From: SSF14 sp037045585
Lineage (GTDB): Bacteria > Actinomycetota > Acidimicrobiia > Acidimicrobiales > Microtrichaceae
Length of the DNA stretch: 64,000 bases
Assembly: GCA_037045585.1 (NCBI GenBank)
Contig: JBAOIR010000051.1
Location: 1 to 64,000, forward strand
Direction: 5' to 3'
Numbering within the stretch: position 1 is the stretch's first letter; the number at the start of each line of letters is the position of its first letter. Under the pieces are notes generated by a model that saw nothing but the letters and a program-made list of their open reading frames with translations, was not told the origin of the DNA and did no database searches. A program made the position numbers and the translations under genes. Shown piece by piece: positions 36,313-45,506 of this stretch.

Positions 36313-37898
36313 CGGCCGGCGGGCCGGGTGCGTTGACGCGCCACCGGCGCAGCGCTGCGGCTCGGCGACTTCGACGCCGTGCGCGCTGTCGCCTTGGACG
36401 CCGAGCGGCCTGGCGACTTCGACGCCGTGCGCCCTGGCGACTTGGCCGCGGTGCGGCCTGGCGACTTGGACGCCGTGCGGGCGGGCGCCTTGGCGGCGGT
36501 GCGGCTCGGGGATTTCGACGCGGCGCGCGCCGGCGACTTGGCGGCGGTGCGGCCCGGGGACGTCGCAGACCTGCGCACCGGCGCCTTCGCAACGCCGCGG
36601 GCCGGTGCGGCGGCACGCCCCCGGGTCGGCGACACCAGCACCAGCCTGCCCCGCGACGGTGCCCCACCCGCCTGCTGGCGGGCGAGTGACTCACGGCGCC
36701 GGATGCGAGCCTTCTCGGTCGATCCCTCGCGGGCGATGCTCAACAGCAGCCCGACGGCGAACATCATCACGAGCAGCGACGAACCGCCGTAGCTCACGAA
36801 CGGCAGCGTGAACCCCTTGTTGGGCAGCACCCCGAGGGCGACGCCGATGTTGACGAACGCCTGCACGGCCAAGAGCGTCGAGATGCCCATCGCCAGCAGC
36901 CGCCCGAACTCCGTCGCCGCCTCACGAGCGACGCGGAGGCCGGCGCCGAGCAGCACCACGTACAGCCCGATCACCGAGAGGGCACCGATGACCCCCATCT
37001 CCTCGGCGACGACCGCGAAGATCGCGTCGGTGTGCGCCTCGGGCAGGAACCCCCACTTGGCGATCGACGCGCCGGGACCGACACCGAACCAGCCACCGTT
37101 CGAGATGCTCGAGAGCGAACCGATCAACTGGTAGTTCGTGGTGTCGCCGTGCATCGTCGGGTTGAGGAACCCCCAACGGTCGGCGTGGTACCCGGTCAGC
37201 GCGACGAACGCCAGGATCGCTCCGACGGGGATCGTGGCCGCCCCCAACACATCGAGGCGGGCGCCGGCCACCACCAGCATCACGAACACGACGAAGCAGA
37301 GCACCACCACGGTGCCCAGGTCGGGTTCGAGCATGATCAGGCTGACGGTCGCTCCCACACCCAGCCCGACCGGCAGGATCGTACGGCGCCAGTCGTCCAT
37401 CTCCCGGCTGCGGCTCGCCAACAACCGGGACGCCCACAGGATGACGGCGAGCTTCGCGATCTCCGACGGCTGCACGTTGAAGAAGGAGATGTCGAACCAA
37501 CGCCGCGAGCCGTTGACCTTGTCGCCGAGGAACAGCACTGCGACGAGCAGCACGAGCGACACCGCCATCGCCGCCGGCGCGAACACCGCGATGCGGCGGT
37601 AGCCGAACTTGAACCCGACGAACATCAGCACACTGCCGATGCCGAGATAGACCGCCTGTTTGTTGAAGAAGTATCCAGCCGTGTCGTGCTCGTAGGTGGA
37701 CTTCACCGTCGTCACCGACAGGACCATGATCAGGCCGAGGAGGCAGAGGATGCCGACGGTGGCGAGGATCACCCAGAACGCCATGGGGATCTGGGCGCGG
37801 GCCACCTGCTTGCGGGTGCGCCGGACCGAGGTCCGCTTCGCCCGGAGCTGCGACTTCTCGGAGTCGGGACGACGCCGGGTCAGCGTCGCGCCCTTCAC
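36309..37898 (-). CDS. ftsW: Peptidoglycan glycosyltransferase FtsW with a repetitive basic C-tail
   Basis: SEDS-family polymerase that builds septal glycan strands with FtsI. The 529-residue protein has ten predicted TM helices. Signature parts are DKVNGSRRWFDI, NVQPSEIAKLAVIL and GFLPEAHTDAIFAVVAEE, which includes the catalytic Asp, then KGFTLPFVSYGGSSLL. The start is GTG 37898, overlapping murD as GTGA. The cytoplasmic C-terminal ~110 residues are repeats of about 8 residues such as SPGRTASK, like histone SPKK motifs, encoded by a 24-bp DNA repeat. That tail is not part of the normal FtsW fold. Confidence 0.95.
   Translation of the reverse strand: MKGATLTRRRPDSEKSQLRAKRTSVRRTRKQVARAQIPMAFWVILATVGILCLLGLIMVLSVTTVKSTYEHDTAGYFFNKQAVYLGIGSVLMFVGFKFGYRRIAVFAPAAMAVSLVLLVAVLFLGDKVNGSRRWFDISFFNVQPSEIAKLAVILWASRLLASRSREMDDWRRTILPVGLGVGATVSLIMLEPDLGTVVVLCFVVFVMLVVAGARLDVLGAATIPVGAILAFVALTGYHADRWGFLNPTMHGDTTNYQLIGSLSSISNGGWFGVGPGASIAKWGFLPEAHTDAIFAVVAEEMGVIGALSVIGLYVVLLGAGLRVAREAATEFGRLLAMGISTLLAVQAFVNIGVALGVLPNKGFTLPFVSYGGSSLLVMMFAVGLLLSIAREGSTEKARIRRRESLARQQAGGAPSRGRLVLVSPTRGRAAAPARGVAKAPVRRSATSPGRTAAKSPARAASKSPSRTAAKAPARTASKSPGRTAAKSPGRTASKSPGRSASKATARTASKSPSRSAAPVARQRTRPAGR
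36345..36610. repeat. 24-bp tandem repeat in the 3' end of ftsW
   Basis: Roughly ten imperfect units, such as gacttcgacgccgtgcgccc on the plus strand, encode the SPGR/TA(A/S)K tail of FtsW. Some adjacent units are nearly identical, so unit number may vary between strains or be misassembled. Confidence 0.8.
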
Positions 37899-39277
37899 GG
37901 TGCACTCCCGATGAGCTCGCGCACCCGTGCCGCGAAGTCGTCGCCGCGCTGGCCGTAGTTCTCGTACCAGTCGAACGACGCACACCCCGGGGAAAGCAGC
38001 ACGGCATCACCCGCCGTGGCCATCGCGGCCGCAGCGGCGACAGCCTCGGCCATCGAGGACGCGAGCGTTGTCGGCACGGCCGGCGTGACACCGTCGAACG
38101 CCGCCACCACCTCAGGGCCCGCCTCGCCGATGCCCACGACCCCGACCAAGCGGGAGGCGACACCGGCCAGCGCACCCAGGTCGAGGCCCTTGTTGCGGCC
38201 ACCGGCAATCAGCACCACGCGGTCGAACCCCTCGACGGCCGCGATCACGGCGTGGGGGGCGGTCGCCTTCGAGTCGTCGTACCAGGTCACACCGTCGGCC
38301 TCGGCCACCAGTTCGACCCGGTGGGACAACCCCGTGAACTCCCGCAATGCCGCCCGCACGCCCGACAGGCTCGCACCTCCGGCGAGCGCGGTGGCTGATG
38401 CTGCGAGGGCGTTGGCGATGTCGTGCGGCATCGAACGGAACATCTCGGTCGCGGCGACGATGGTCTCGCCCGACGGGGTCACCAGCTCGCCGCCCTGACC
38501 GCCGGCGCCACCGCCCCGGACGGTGTAGTGGTCGACGCCCACCCTCGCCGACTCCGGCGACAGGCCGAACGTGACGAAGCGTGCACCGCCGAGACCGATG
38601 TGGCGCGCGACGACCGGATCCTCGGCGTTGGCGACGGCCGTGCTCGTGGCGTCGAGGTCGGCCCACTGGCGGGCCTTCGCCGCCTCGTAGGCGCCCAGGT
38701 CGGTGTGCACGTCGAGATGGTCCTCGGCGAAGTTCAACCAGGTCGCGACGAGCGGACGGAATCGGCGGGTGCGAGCCAGGCGGAACGACGACGACTCGAC
38801 GACGAACACCTCGATCGTCGGATCGGCCAATGCCGCGACCAGCGGGACGTCGGTGTTGCCGACGGCCTCGGCGCGGCACCCGGACCGCTCCATCATGAGC
38901 GTCACGAGCGTGGTCACCGTCGTCTTGCCGTTCGTGCCCGTGATCGACAACAACGGACGGTCGTCCCACTGGGCGGCCAGGTCGAACTCGCTCAGCACCG
39001 GCACCGACGCCCCCGCTGCGGCGGAGAAGATCCGGTGGCCCTCGGGCAGGCCCGGAGCCGGGATCACCGCGTCGGCCTCGGCCACGAGCAGGGCGATGTC
39101 GTCAGCACTGTCGGGTCGCACGACCTCGAGGCCGAGTCGGGCGGCCTCGGCGCGCTTGGCGTCGGTCAGGCGGTCCTCGGCCACCACAACGGTCGCGCCC
39201 CGATCGAGCAGGGCGGCGGCGACGGCGACGTTGGTGACGCCGAGCCCGTAGAGGAGGTAGGAGCGCTCGGCACTCAC
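37895..39277 (-). CDS. murD: UDP-N-acetylmuramoylalanine--D-glutamate ligase
   Basis: Adds D-Glu to UDP-MurNAc-L-Ala in the cytoplasm. The protein is 460 residues with an N-terminal Rossmann segment (YLLYGLGVTNVAVAAALLD), the P-loop LSITGTNGKTTVTTLV, LNFAEDHLDVH and C-terminal VTWYDDSKATAPHAV and LSPGCASFDWYENYGQRG. It sits 16 bp after mraY and overlaps ftsW as GTGA. Confidence 0.96.
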   Translation of the reverse strand: MSAERSYLLYGLGVTNVAVAAALLDRGATVVVAEDRLTDAKRAEAARLGLEVVRPDSADDIALLVAEADAVIPAPGLPEGHRIFSAAAGASVPVLSEFDLAAQWDDRPLLSITGTNGKTTVTTLVTLMMERSGCRAEAVGNTDVPLVAALADPTIEVFVVESSSFRLARTRRFRPLVATWLNFAEDHLDVHTDLGAYEAAKARQWADLDATSTAVANAEDPVVARHIGLGGARFVTFGLSPESARVGVDHYTVRGGGAGGQGGELVTPSGETIVAATEMFRSMPHDIANALAASATALAGGASLSGVRAALREFTGLSHRVELVAEADGVTWYDDSKATAPHAVIAAVEGFDRVVLIAGGRNKGLDLGALAGVASRLVGVVGIGEAGPEVVAAFDGVTPAVPTTLASSMAEAVAAAAAMATAGDAVLLSPGCASFDWYENYGQRGDDFAARVRELIGSAP

Positions 39278-39293
39278 GCCGCGTCCGGTCCCG

Positions 39294-40351
39294 TCACGAC
39301 AACGTCCCGGTCAGCACCAGGAAGTCGCGGTAGAAGAGGCCGATGCCGGCCGCCGTGCAGGCGGCGGACAGCATCCAGAACCGAATGATGACCGTCGTCT
39401 CGGGCCACCCCTTCTTCTCGAAGTGGTGGTGGATCGGCGCCATCAGGAACACCCGTCGACCGAACCCGCGGAAGCTGATCACCTGGATGATGACCGACAG
39501 GGTCTCGACGACGAACAGCGCCCCGATGATCGGCAGCAGCAACGCGGTGTTGGTCGTGAGGGCGAGGCACGCGAGCCCCACCCCGATCGCCAACGCCCCA
39601 GTGTCACCCATGAAGATCTGTGCAGGCGCGGCGTTGAACCACAAGAAGCCGGCGCAGGCGCCCATCATCGCCGCCGCGATCACGGCGAGGTCGAGGCCGA
39701 ACGTGAGCTCGGCCTGCGACGCCAGGTTGTAGACCTCGGGATGGCGGAAGGTCCAGAACCCGATGACGACGAAGGCGCCGAACGCGAAGATCGAGCTGCC
39801 CGCGGCCAAGCCGTCGAGACCGTCGGTGAGGTTCACGGCGTTGGACGATCCGACGATCAAGAGCACCGCCCAGATGACCCAGCCGACCTTGCCCAGCTCG
39901 GCCCACGAGCCGAAGTTGTTGAACGGGTGAAGCTCAGCTCGGTGTGCTGCTTCGTCTGGGTGACCACGAGGATCGGGAACGCGATGGCGACCGCCAGCAG
40001 GCCGAACATCTTGGCCCGCTTGCTCAGCCCGGCGTTGCGTTCGTTGCGGATCTTGATGAAGTCGTCGAGGAACCCGACGATCCCGGCGCCGGTGATCGCC
40101 AGGATGACGAACAGGCCCCGCTGCGTGTAGATGCCCCGGTAGAACCCCGACACGGCGTAGCTCACGACTGCGGCGAACACGATCGCGATACCGCCCATCG
40201 TCGGGGTACCGGCCTTGACCGTGTGGCCCTCCGGCGCGTCCTCGTGGATGGGCTGTCCGAGGTTCAGTCGGGTGAGCAGGTCGATCAGGTACTTCGTTCC
40301 GATGAGCGCGACGACGAGCGCGACGCCACCGGCGAGGAAGATGCGGATCAT
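39294..40351 (-). CDS. mraY: Phospho-N-acetylmuramoyl-pentapeptide transferase MraY (one frameshift)
   Basis: Integral membrane enzyme making lipid I from UDP-MurNAc-pentapeptide and undecaprenyl phosphate. The N-terminal part shows HEDAPEGHTVKAGTPTMGG and GFLDDFIKIRNERNAGLSK with the catalytic DD. The C-terminal part shows NAVNLTDGLDGLAAG, FMGDTGALAIG and MAPIHHHFEKKGWPETTV, the last holding the conserved HHH motif. One base is missing near 39930, between TKQHTEL and LHPFNNFG. All active-site motifs are present, so this is probably a sequencing error. ATG 40351 overlaps the murE stop. murF, normally between murE and mraY, is absent. Confidence 0.93.
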
Positions 40352-41763
40352 GCCGTCGGCTCCGCCCAGCCGTGCGCGGCCAACCAGTCCCCCGCGACCT
40401 GACGGTCGTCGAACGCCGACACGTTGGCGCCGATGGTCTGGGTGGTCTCGTGGCCCTTGCCGGCGATGACGACCACGTCGCCCGCTGTCGACGCCGCCAG
40501 CACGGCCTCGATGGCGCGCTCACGATCGATCTCGACGCCCACAGGCGTGGTGGTCCCGGATTTCACGGCAGCAATGATGGCCGCTGGATCCTCCGAGCGG
40601 GGGTTATCGGAAGTCAGCATCACATCGTCGGCCAGCTCGGACGCGACGGCGCCCATCTGCGGCCGCTTGGTCCGGTCACGGTCACCGCCGCAGCCGAAGA
40701 CCACTCGCAGCTCACCGCCGGCGACCAGCTCGCGGGCGGTCGTCAGCAGATTGGCCAATGCGTCGGGGGTGTGGGCGTAGTCCACGATGACGGCGAACGG
40801 TTGGCCGTGGTCGACGACCTCGAACCGCCCCGGAGGCGCGGCGACCGTGGCGAGGGCAGCTGCGACCTCGGCCGGCCCGTGACCCAGCGCCACCACCGCC
40901 TCGGCGGCCGCGAGCGCGTTCGACACGTTGAAACGGCCGGCCAGGGGCAGCCGCACGGACTGCCCGCGCCACACGAACGTCGAGCTGTTGGCCTCGAGCC
41001 GGAGATCGACGAGGTCGGCGAGGGAGTAGGTGGCGATGTCGATGGTGCCGGCGTCGCGGAACAGGCGCCCGTGCACGTCGTCGACGTTGACGAGGCCCCG
41101 TGACGTGAACCGCTCGTCGAACAGCCGCGCCTTGGCCTCGAAGTAGCGCTCCTGGGTCTCGTGGAAGTCGAGGTGGTCGACACCGATGTTGGTGAACACG
41201 GCGACCGCGAAGCGGGTGCCGTCGACCCGGTGCAGCGCCAACGCGTGGGATGACACCTCCATCGCCACCACCTGCGCGCCCGCGTCGTCGAACGCCCGCA
41301 GCTGCGCCTGCAGCTCGGGTGCCTCGGGCGTCGTGCGGGCGCCCGTGAGCGTGCCGATGATCCCGCAGCGGACACCGAGTCGGTCGAGGAGGTGCCCGAT
41401 GATCGTGACCGTCGTCGTCTTGCCGTTCGTGCCGGTGACCCCGACGACCTGGAGCCCACCCTCCGACGGGTTGCCCCAGAACGCGGCAGCGACCGGACCC
41501 ATGGCGGCCCGGACGTTCGGAACGATCAGTTGGACGACGTCGAGGGGAAGTTGTCGTTCGACGAGGAGGGCGGCGGCACCGGCCGCCACCGCGGATGCCG
41601 CGAACTCGTGGCCGTCGAAGCGCTCCCCCACCACGCAACAGAAGAGGCTGCCGGGCAACACCCGGACGGAGTCGTGCGTGAGCCCGGTGACGACCACGTT
41701 CGGGTCGCCCACGACGTCGGCGCCGACCGACGTGGCCAGTTCGGCGGCGGTCGACTCAGCCAT
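40348..41763 (-). CDS. murE: UDP-MurNAc-tripeptide synthetase
   Basis: Adds the third stem amino acid to UDP-MurNAc-dipeptide. The protein is 471 residues: GLTHDSVRVLPGSLFCCVVG, the P-loop VTGTNGKTTTVTIIG, AMEVSSHALALHRVDG with the carbamoyl-lysine region, and SDNPRSEDP near the C-terminus. The DNPR motif is the signature of enzymes that use meso-diaminopimelate, so the peptidoglycan is predicted to be the DAP type. The ATG lies inside the end of ftsI (8-bp overlap). Confidence 0.96.
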   Translation of the reverse strand: MAESTAAELATSVGADVVGDPNVVVTGLTHDSVRVLPGSLFCCVVGERFDGHEFAASAVAAGAAALLVERQLPLDVVQLIVPNVRAAMGPVAAAFWGNPSEGGLQVVGVTGTNGKTTTVTIIGHLLDRLGVRCGIIGTLTGARTTPEAPELQAQLRAFDDAGAQVVAMEVSSHALALHRVDGTRFAVAVFTNIGVDHLDFHETQERYFEAKARLFDERFTSRGLVNVDDVHGRLFRDAGTIDIATYSLADLVDLRLEANSSTFVWRGQSVRLPLAGRFNVSNALAAAEAVVALGHGPAEVAAALATVAAPPGRFEVVDHGQPFAVIVDYAHTPDALANLLTTARELVAGGELRVVFGCGGDRDRTKRPQMGAVASELADDVMLTSDNPRSEDPAAIIAAVKSGTTTPVGVEIDRERAIEAVLAASTAGDVVVIAGKGHETTQTIGANVSAFDDRQVAGDWLAAHGWAEPTA

Positions 41764-44026
41764 CGGGTGCGGCTCCGGGTTGGGCGGTGGGGGGCGGGCC
41801 ACCCGCAGCGGAGTCCGGCCCGCCGGCCGGGTCGACAGCCACGGGCTGGCCGGTGACCGGATCGACGGCAGCGGGATCGACCGGCACCGTCGTGGTGGTC
41901 GTCGTCGTCGGCATCGTCGCGGGCTGGGAGCGGATCAACTTGCCGGTCTCGACGGGCGCGTCGGAGTCGCGGGCGATGCTGAAGCGGCGCATCGACTCCT
42001 TGGCCAGGGTGTCGAACACCGGCCCGGCGGCGGTGGCGCCGAAGTGCAGGCCGTAGGCCGGCTCGTCGAGCATCACCATGATCGAGATCTGGGGGTTCGA
42101 CGCCGGGAAGAACCCGACGAAACTCGAGGAGTACTTGCGGTTCGCCGCCGTGCCGTAGGTGCCGTCGCCCTGGACCTTGTACGCCGTGCCGGTCTTGGCC
42201 GCGATGTTGAAGCCCGGGATCTTGAACTTGCTGCCCGTGCCCTGCTCGGTGTCGATCACGTCCTCGAGCGACTTGGTCACCATCTTGGCCGCCGCCGTGG
42301 ACACGACACGATGAGCCGTCGGGGCGTGCTCCGGGACCTTCGGCTCGATGTGGCGACCCTGGGCGTCGACGACGTCACGGACGAGCTTCGGCGGCACGTA
42401 CCGCCCGCCGTTGGCGATCGCGTTGTACGACGACCACATCTGGACCGGCGACACGGTGATCGACTGGCCGATCGGGATCGAGCCGATGTCGGAGCCGTTC
42501 CAGTCCGACGGCTTCTTGAGCACACCTTCTTGTTCCTTCGGAAGGCCGAGGGCGGTGTACTCGCCGAACCCGAACGCCTTGAAGGAGTCGACGAGCGCAT
42601 CGAGCCCACCCGCCGCCTTGATCAGCTGGGCGATCTTGATGATGCCGACGTTCGACGACTCCGAGAGGATCTGGTTCACCGACATCATCTCGGTGGGGTG
42701 CGAGTGCGAGTCGTGGATCGTCTTGTCGTAGAGCGTGATCTCGTAGGGGACCTCGATGAGGGAGTCCGGGGTGACGAGACCCATGTCGTACGCCGTCGCG
42801 ACCGTCACGAGCTTCATGATCGAACCGGGCTCGTAGAGGCGGATGGCCTGGTTGAGCGAGCCCTGCACGATCTGCCCCTCGGCCGTACGCGACACCGATG
42901 CCATGGCCAGGATCTCGCCGGTCTGGGGGCGGCCCAACACGACGGTGCCGCCCTTGGCCTGCACCGCCTCGACCTGCCGGGCGAGCTCGCCTTCGGCGAG
43001 GAACTGCAGCGCCCGGTCGAGGGTGAGGGTGATGTTGGAACCGGCCTCGGCCGCCCGGACGACACGTTCGGACCCGGGAATGGTGGAGCCGCGGACACCC
43101 TGCTGCACCAGCTCCTTGCCCTCGGTGGCGCGGAGCTCCTCGTCGTAGAGCAGTTCGATGCCCGATCGGGCCGTCGTTGCGTACCGGTCCATCGAACCGG
43201 TCACCGACCGGGCGAGGTCACCGTTGACGGCGACCCGCTGGGGGTCCTCCGACAGCGTGAGGCCGGGGATGCCCGCCGCCTTCAGCTGCTCGGCGACGTC
43301 GGCGTCGACCTGACGGGCGACGACGGAGTAGCGGGAGTCGGGCTTCTCGAGGGCGTCGAGCACCGCGAGCCGTTCGACCCCGAGGATGCCGGCGATCTGG
43401 GTCGCGGTCGTCTCGGGATCCACGACGAGCGTCGGGTCGACGGCCACCAGCTTGGTCGGCACCGACATGACGAGGGCCTCGCCGTTGCGGTCGAAGATCG
43501 TGCCCCGGAGTTCGTGCAGGGGGATGGTGCGCTCACGCTTGCTGAGCCCGAGCGCCTCGTAGGTGTCGGCGTCGAAGATGCCGACCCAGAGGACCCGCGC
43601 CGCGAGGAGCAGGGCGAGCGCCACGACGATGAAATACGGGATGGCGAGCCGGACACGAAGACCGACCTGGGGGCCGCGGCGACGGGCCACCCTGCGCGCC
43701 GGGCGAGGCGCCGTCCGACGAGTCGGGCGGGTCCGACGGGTGGGGCGGGTCGGACCGGAGGAACGAGGGCCGGTGGAGCGGGACGTGCCCGCCCCACCGG
43801 CCCCCCGCGGACCGGCGCCGGGGATCGAGGAGCGCGACCGGGTGGTCGCGGCTCGGGAGGTCGCGGCTCGGGAGGTCGCGGCTCGGGAGGTCGTGGTCGA
43901 GCGCGTGCCGGTCGAACGGGTGCCCGTCGAACGGGTGCCGGTCGACCGAGTGCCAGCGGTGCGCGCCGACGCCGTCCGGGAACCGGCACGGGAGCGGGAC
44001 GATGTCGAGGTCGCGACCGGAGCCAT
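41756..44026 (-). CDS. ftsI: Septal penicillin-binding protein FtsI with a repeat-rich N-terminus
   Basis: Class B transpeptidase that cross-links septal peptidoglycan with FtsW. 756 residues. The first ~115 residues are Ser/Thr/Arg low complexity with TRSTG and SRAAT repeats, then one TM helix (about 126-147, VRLAIPYFIVVALALLLAAR). The PBP dimer domain has ELRGTIFDRNG. The transpeptidase shows EPGSIMK (catalytic Ser, SxxK), SSN (SESSNVG) and KTGT (AAKTGTAYK). A Pro/Thr tail ends the protein. The start ATG 44026 follows ftsL closely. The cytoplasmic extension is much longer than in model FtsI. Confidence 0.95.
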   Translation of the reverse strand: MAPVATSTSSRSRAGSRTASARTAGTRSTGTRSTGTRSTGTRSTTTSRAATSRAATSRAATTRSRSSIPGAGPRGAGGAGTSRSTGPRSSGPTRPTRRTRPTRRTAPRPARRVARRRGPQVGLRVRLAIPYFIVVALALLLAARVLWVGIFDADTYEALGLSKRERTIPLHELRGTIFDRNGEALVMSVPTKLVAVDPTLVVDPETTATQIAGILGVERLAVLDALEKPDSRYSVVARQVDADVAEQLKAAGIPGLTLSEDPQRVAVNGDLARSVTGSMDRYATTARSGIELLYDEELRATEGKELVQQGVRGSTIPGSERVVRAAEAGSNITLTLDRALQFLAEGELARQVEAVQAKGGTVVLGRPQTGEILAMASVSRTAEGQIVQGSLNQAIRLYEPGSIMKLVTVATAYDMGLVTPDSLIEVPYEITLYDKTIHDSHSHPTEMMSVNQILSESSNVGIIKIAQLIKAAGGLDALVDSFKAFGFGEYTALGLPKEQEGVLKKPSDWNGSDIGSIPIGQSITVSPVQMWSSYNAIANGGRYVPPKLVRDVVDAQGRHIEPKVPEHAPTAHRVVSTAAAKMVTKSLEDVIDTEQGTGSKFKIPGFNIAAKTGTAYKVQGDGTYGTAANRKYSSSFVGFFPASNPQISIMVMLDEPAYGLHFGATAAGPVFDTLAKESMRRFSIARDSDAPVETGKLIRSQPATMPTTTTTTTVPVDPAAVDPVTGQPVAVDPAGGPDSAAGGPPPTAQPGAAPDG
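43850..43950. repeat. Two sets of 15-bp tandem repeats in the 5' end of ftsI
   Basis: Three copies of a 15-bp unit containing gcggctcgggaggtc are followed by about four copies of gtcgaacgggtgccg-type units. They encode the SRAAT and TRSTG repeats of the FtsI cytoplasmic segment. Confidence 0.8.
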
Positions 44027-44040
44027 GGAGTGTCCTGCGA

Positions 44041-44498
44041 TCAGCCGTCGGCGGCCCGGCCGGCTCGTCGGTCGACTCGGAGGTGGACGACGACCCGGGG
44101 GCCGCCGCAGGATCGACCGCGCCGACGGTCTCGACCGCCGGGGTCACGAGCTCGGGCGGCTTGGACTCGACCATGCCGAGTTCGTCACGGGCGATGCGCA
44201 GGATCTCCGACGGCGCCTGCAGTCGGCTCTCCTTCTGCCGGAGCTCCTTGTTGGACTGCTGCAGCTCGGTGATCTCGGTCCGCACGGCGTCGAGTCGCTG
44301 CTGACGGTGGATCAGCGAGATCTGCACCGACAGCGCACCGAACGCCACGGCGGCGGCCAGCAACATCGCCACGACCATCGTGGGCGTGATGCGTCGCCGG
44401 TGGGCGACGACCGCCAGCTCGGGACGTGCCGGCTTCGCTGCCGGCGCGCTCCGGGGCGCGCGCTTCGCAGCTGTGGCCGACGACGTCCCTCGTGCCAT
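44041..44498 (-). CDS. ftsL: Cell division protein FtsL (3' end uncertain)
   Basis: A small bitopic septal protein. Basic cytoplasmic N-terminus (SSATAAKRAPRSAPAAKPAR), one TM helix (TPTMVVAMLLAAAVAFGALS) and a leucine-zipper-like coiled coil (DAVRTEITELQQSNKELRQK), then a Ser/Thr/Asp tail. ATG 44498 overlaps the rsmH stop (TGATG). As assembled the frame has no stop before entering ftsI. A TGA at 44041-44043, 14 bp before ftsI, would fit if one base is missing near the end, and I use that boundary. The expected product is about 150 aa. Confidence 0.75.
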
Positions 44499-45506
44499 CA
44501 GGCGACCTCTTGGGGCCGTGGCTTGAACGTGACCGACTCGACGGCGCGACGACGGACGGAGCTGGCGCGGGGGGTTGACCTCGATCTCCTCGGCGGTGGC
44601 CTTCTGGGCACCACGGCGGAGCAGCCGGACCTTCGGTTCGGCACCGCACACGCAGTCGAGCCCGGGCGGGCACACGCAGCCGCCGGTCTCGGCGCGGCGG
44701 AAGCGGTCCTTGACGATGCGGTCCTCGCCGGAGTGGTAGCTGAGGACGACGCACCGACCGCCGGGGAGCAGCAGATCGATCGCCTGGTCGAGGGCGCTGG
44801 TCAGCGTCTCGAGTTCCTCGTTCACCTCGATGCGGAGGGCCTGGAACGTGCGCTTCGCCGGATGACCACCAGTGCGGCGGGCCGGGGCGGGGATGGCGTC
44901 TCGGACGATGTCGGCGAGCTGGGTGGTCGTCTCGACGGGGCGGTTGGCGACGACCGCGTTGGCGATGCGGCGGCTGAACCGCTCGTCGCCGTAGCGATCG
45001 AGCACATCGGCGAGCGCCGCGGCCGAGTACTCGTTGACGACGTCGTGGGCGGTCCGCGCCTGCGTGTGGTCCATCCGCATGTCGAGCGGAGCGTCGTGAC
45101 GGTAGGAGAACCCCCGATCGGCGCGGTCGAGTTGCGGCGAGCTCACTCCCAGGTCGAACAGCACTCCGGTCACCCCTTCTTCACCAAGCGAACGAACCAC
45201 ATCGGTCATCTCGTCGAACCTCCCGTGATGGAGGTGGACCCGGTCCCCGAAGCGGGCGAGGCGCCGACGGGCGACCGCCAGGGCGTCGCCATCGCGGTCG
45301 AGACCGAGGAGCCGCACATCCGGTCGTGCGTCCAAGATCGCCGCCGCGTGACCGGCACCGCCGAGGGTGGCGTCGACCACGAGTCCCGCAGGGATCGGCT
45401 CGAGGAGCGCGACGACCTCGGCGAGCATGACCGGGACGTGCCGGAACTCGTCAGCGCTCGTGACATCGTCAGGGCTCGTCGCATCGTGCTCGTCTCCATC
45501 GCTCAC
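44498..45506 (-). CDS. rsmH: 16S rRNA m4C1402 methyltransferase RsmH/MraW (one frameshift)
   Basis: SAM-dependent methylation of C1402 in 16S rRNA. The N-terminus has FRHVPVMLAEVVALLEP and VDATLGGAGHAAAIL (SAM loop), followed by FDLGVSSPQLDRADRGFSYR, HPAKRTFQALRIEVNEEL and YHSGEDRIVKDRFR. The frame shifts in a run of six C (minus strand, about 44570). Removing one C gives EVNPRASSVRRRAVESVTFK and a TGA that overlaps the ftsL ATG, the normal layout. As assembled, rsmH reads into ftsL and appears as an artificial fusion. The GTG start overlaps the mraZ stop as GTGA. Confidence 0.93.

Noticed and set aside
36345..36610. Possible CRISPR-like array because of regular 24-bp units
   Set aside because: The units are contiguous, without unique spacers, stay in the ftsW frame and encode a protein repeat.
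43533..44026. Apparent C-terminal half of a 657-codon RsmH-FtsL protein running through the ftsI 5' end
   Set aside because: It is out of frame with ftsI, has a His/Pro/Arg-rich shadow composition, and arises from indels in rsmH and ftsL.
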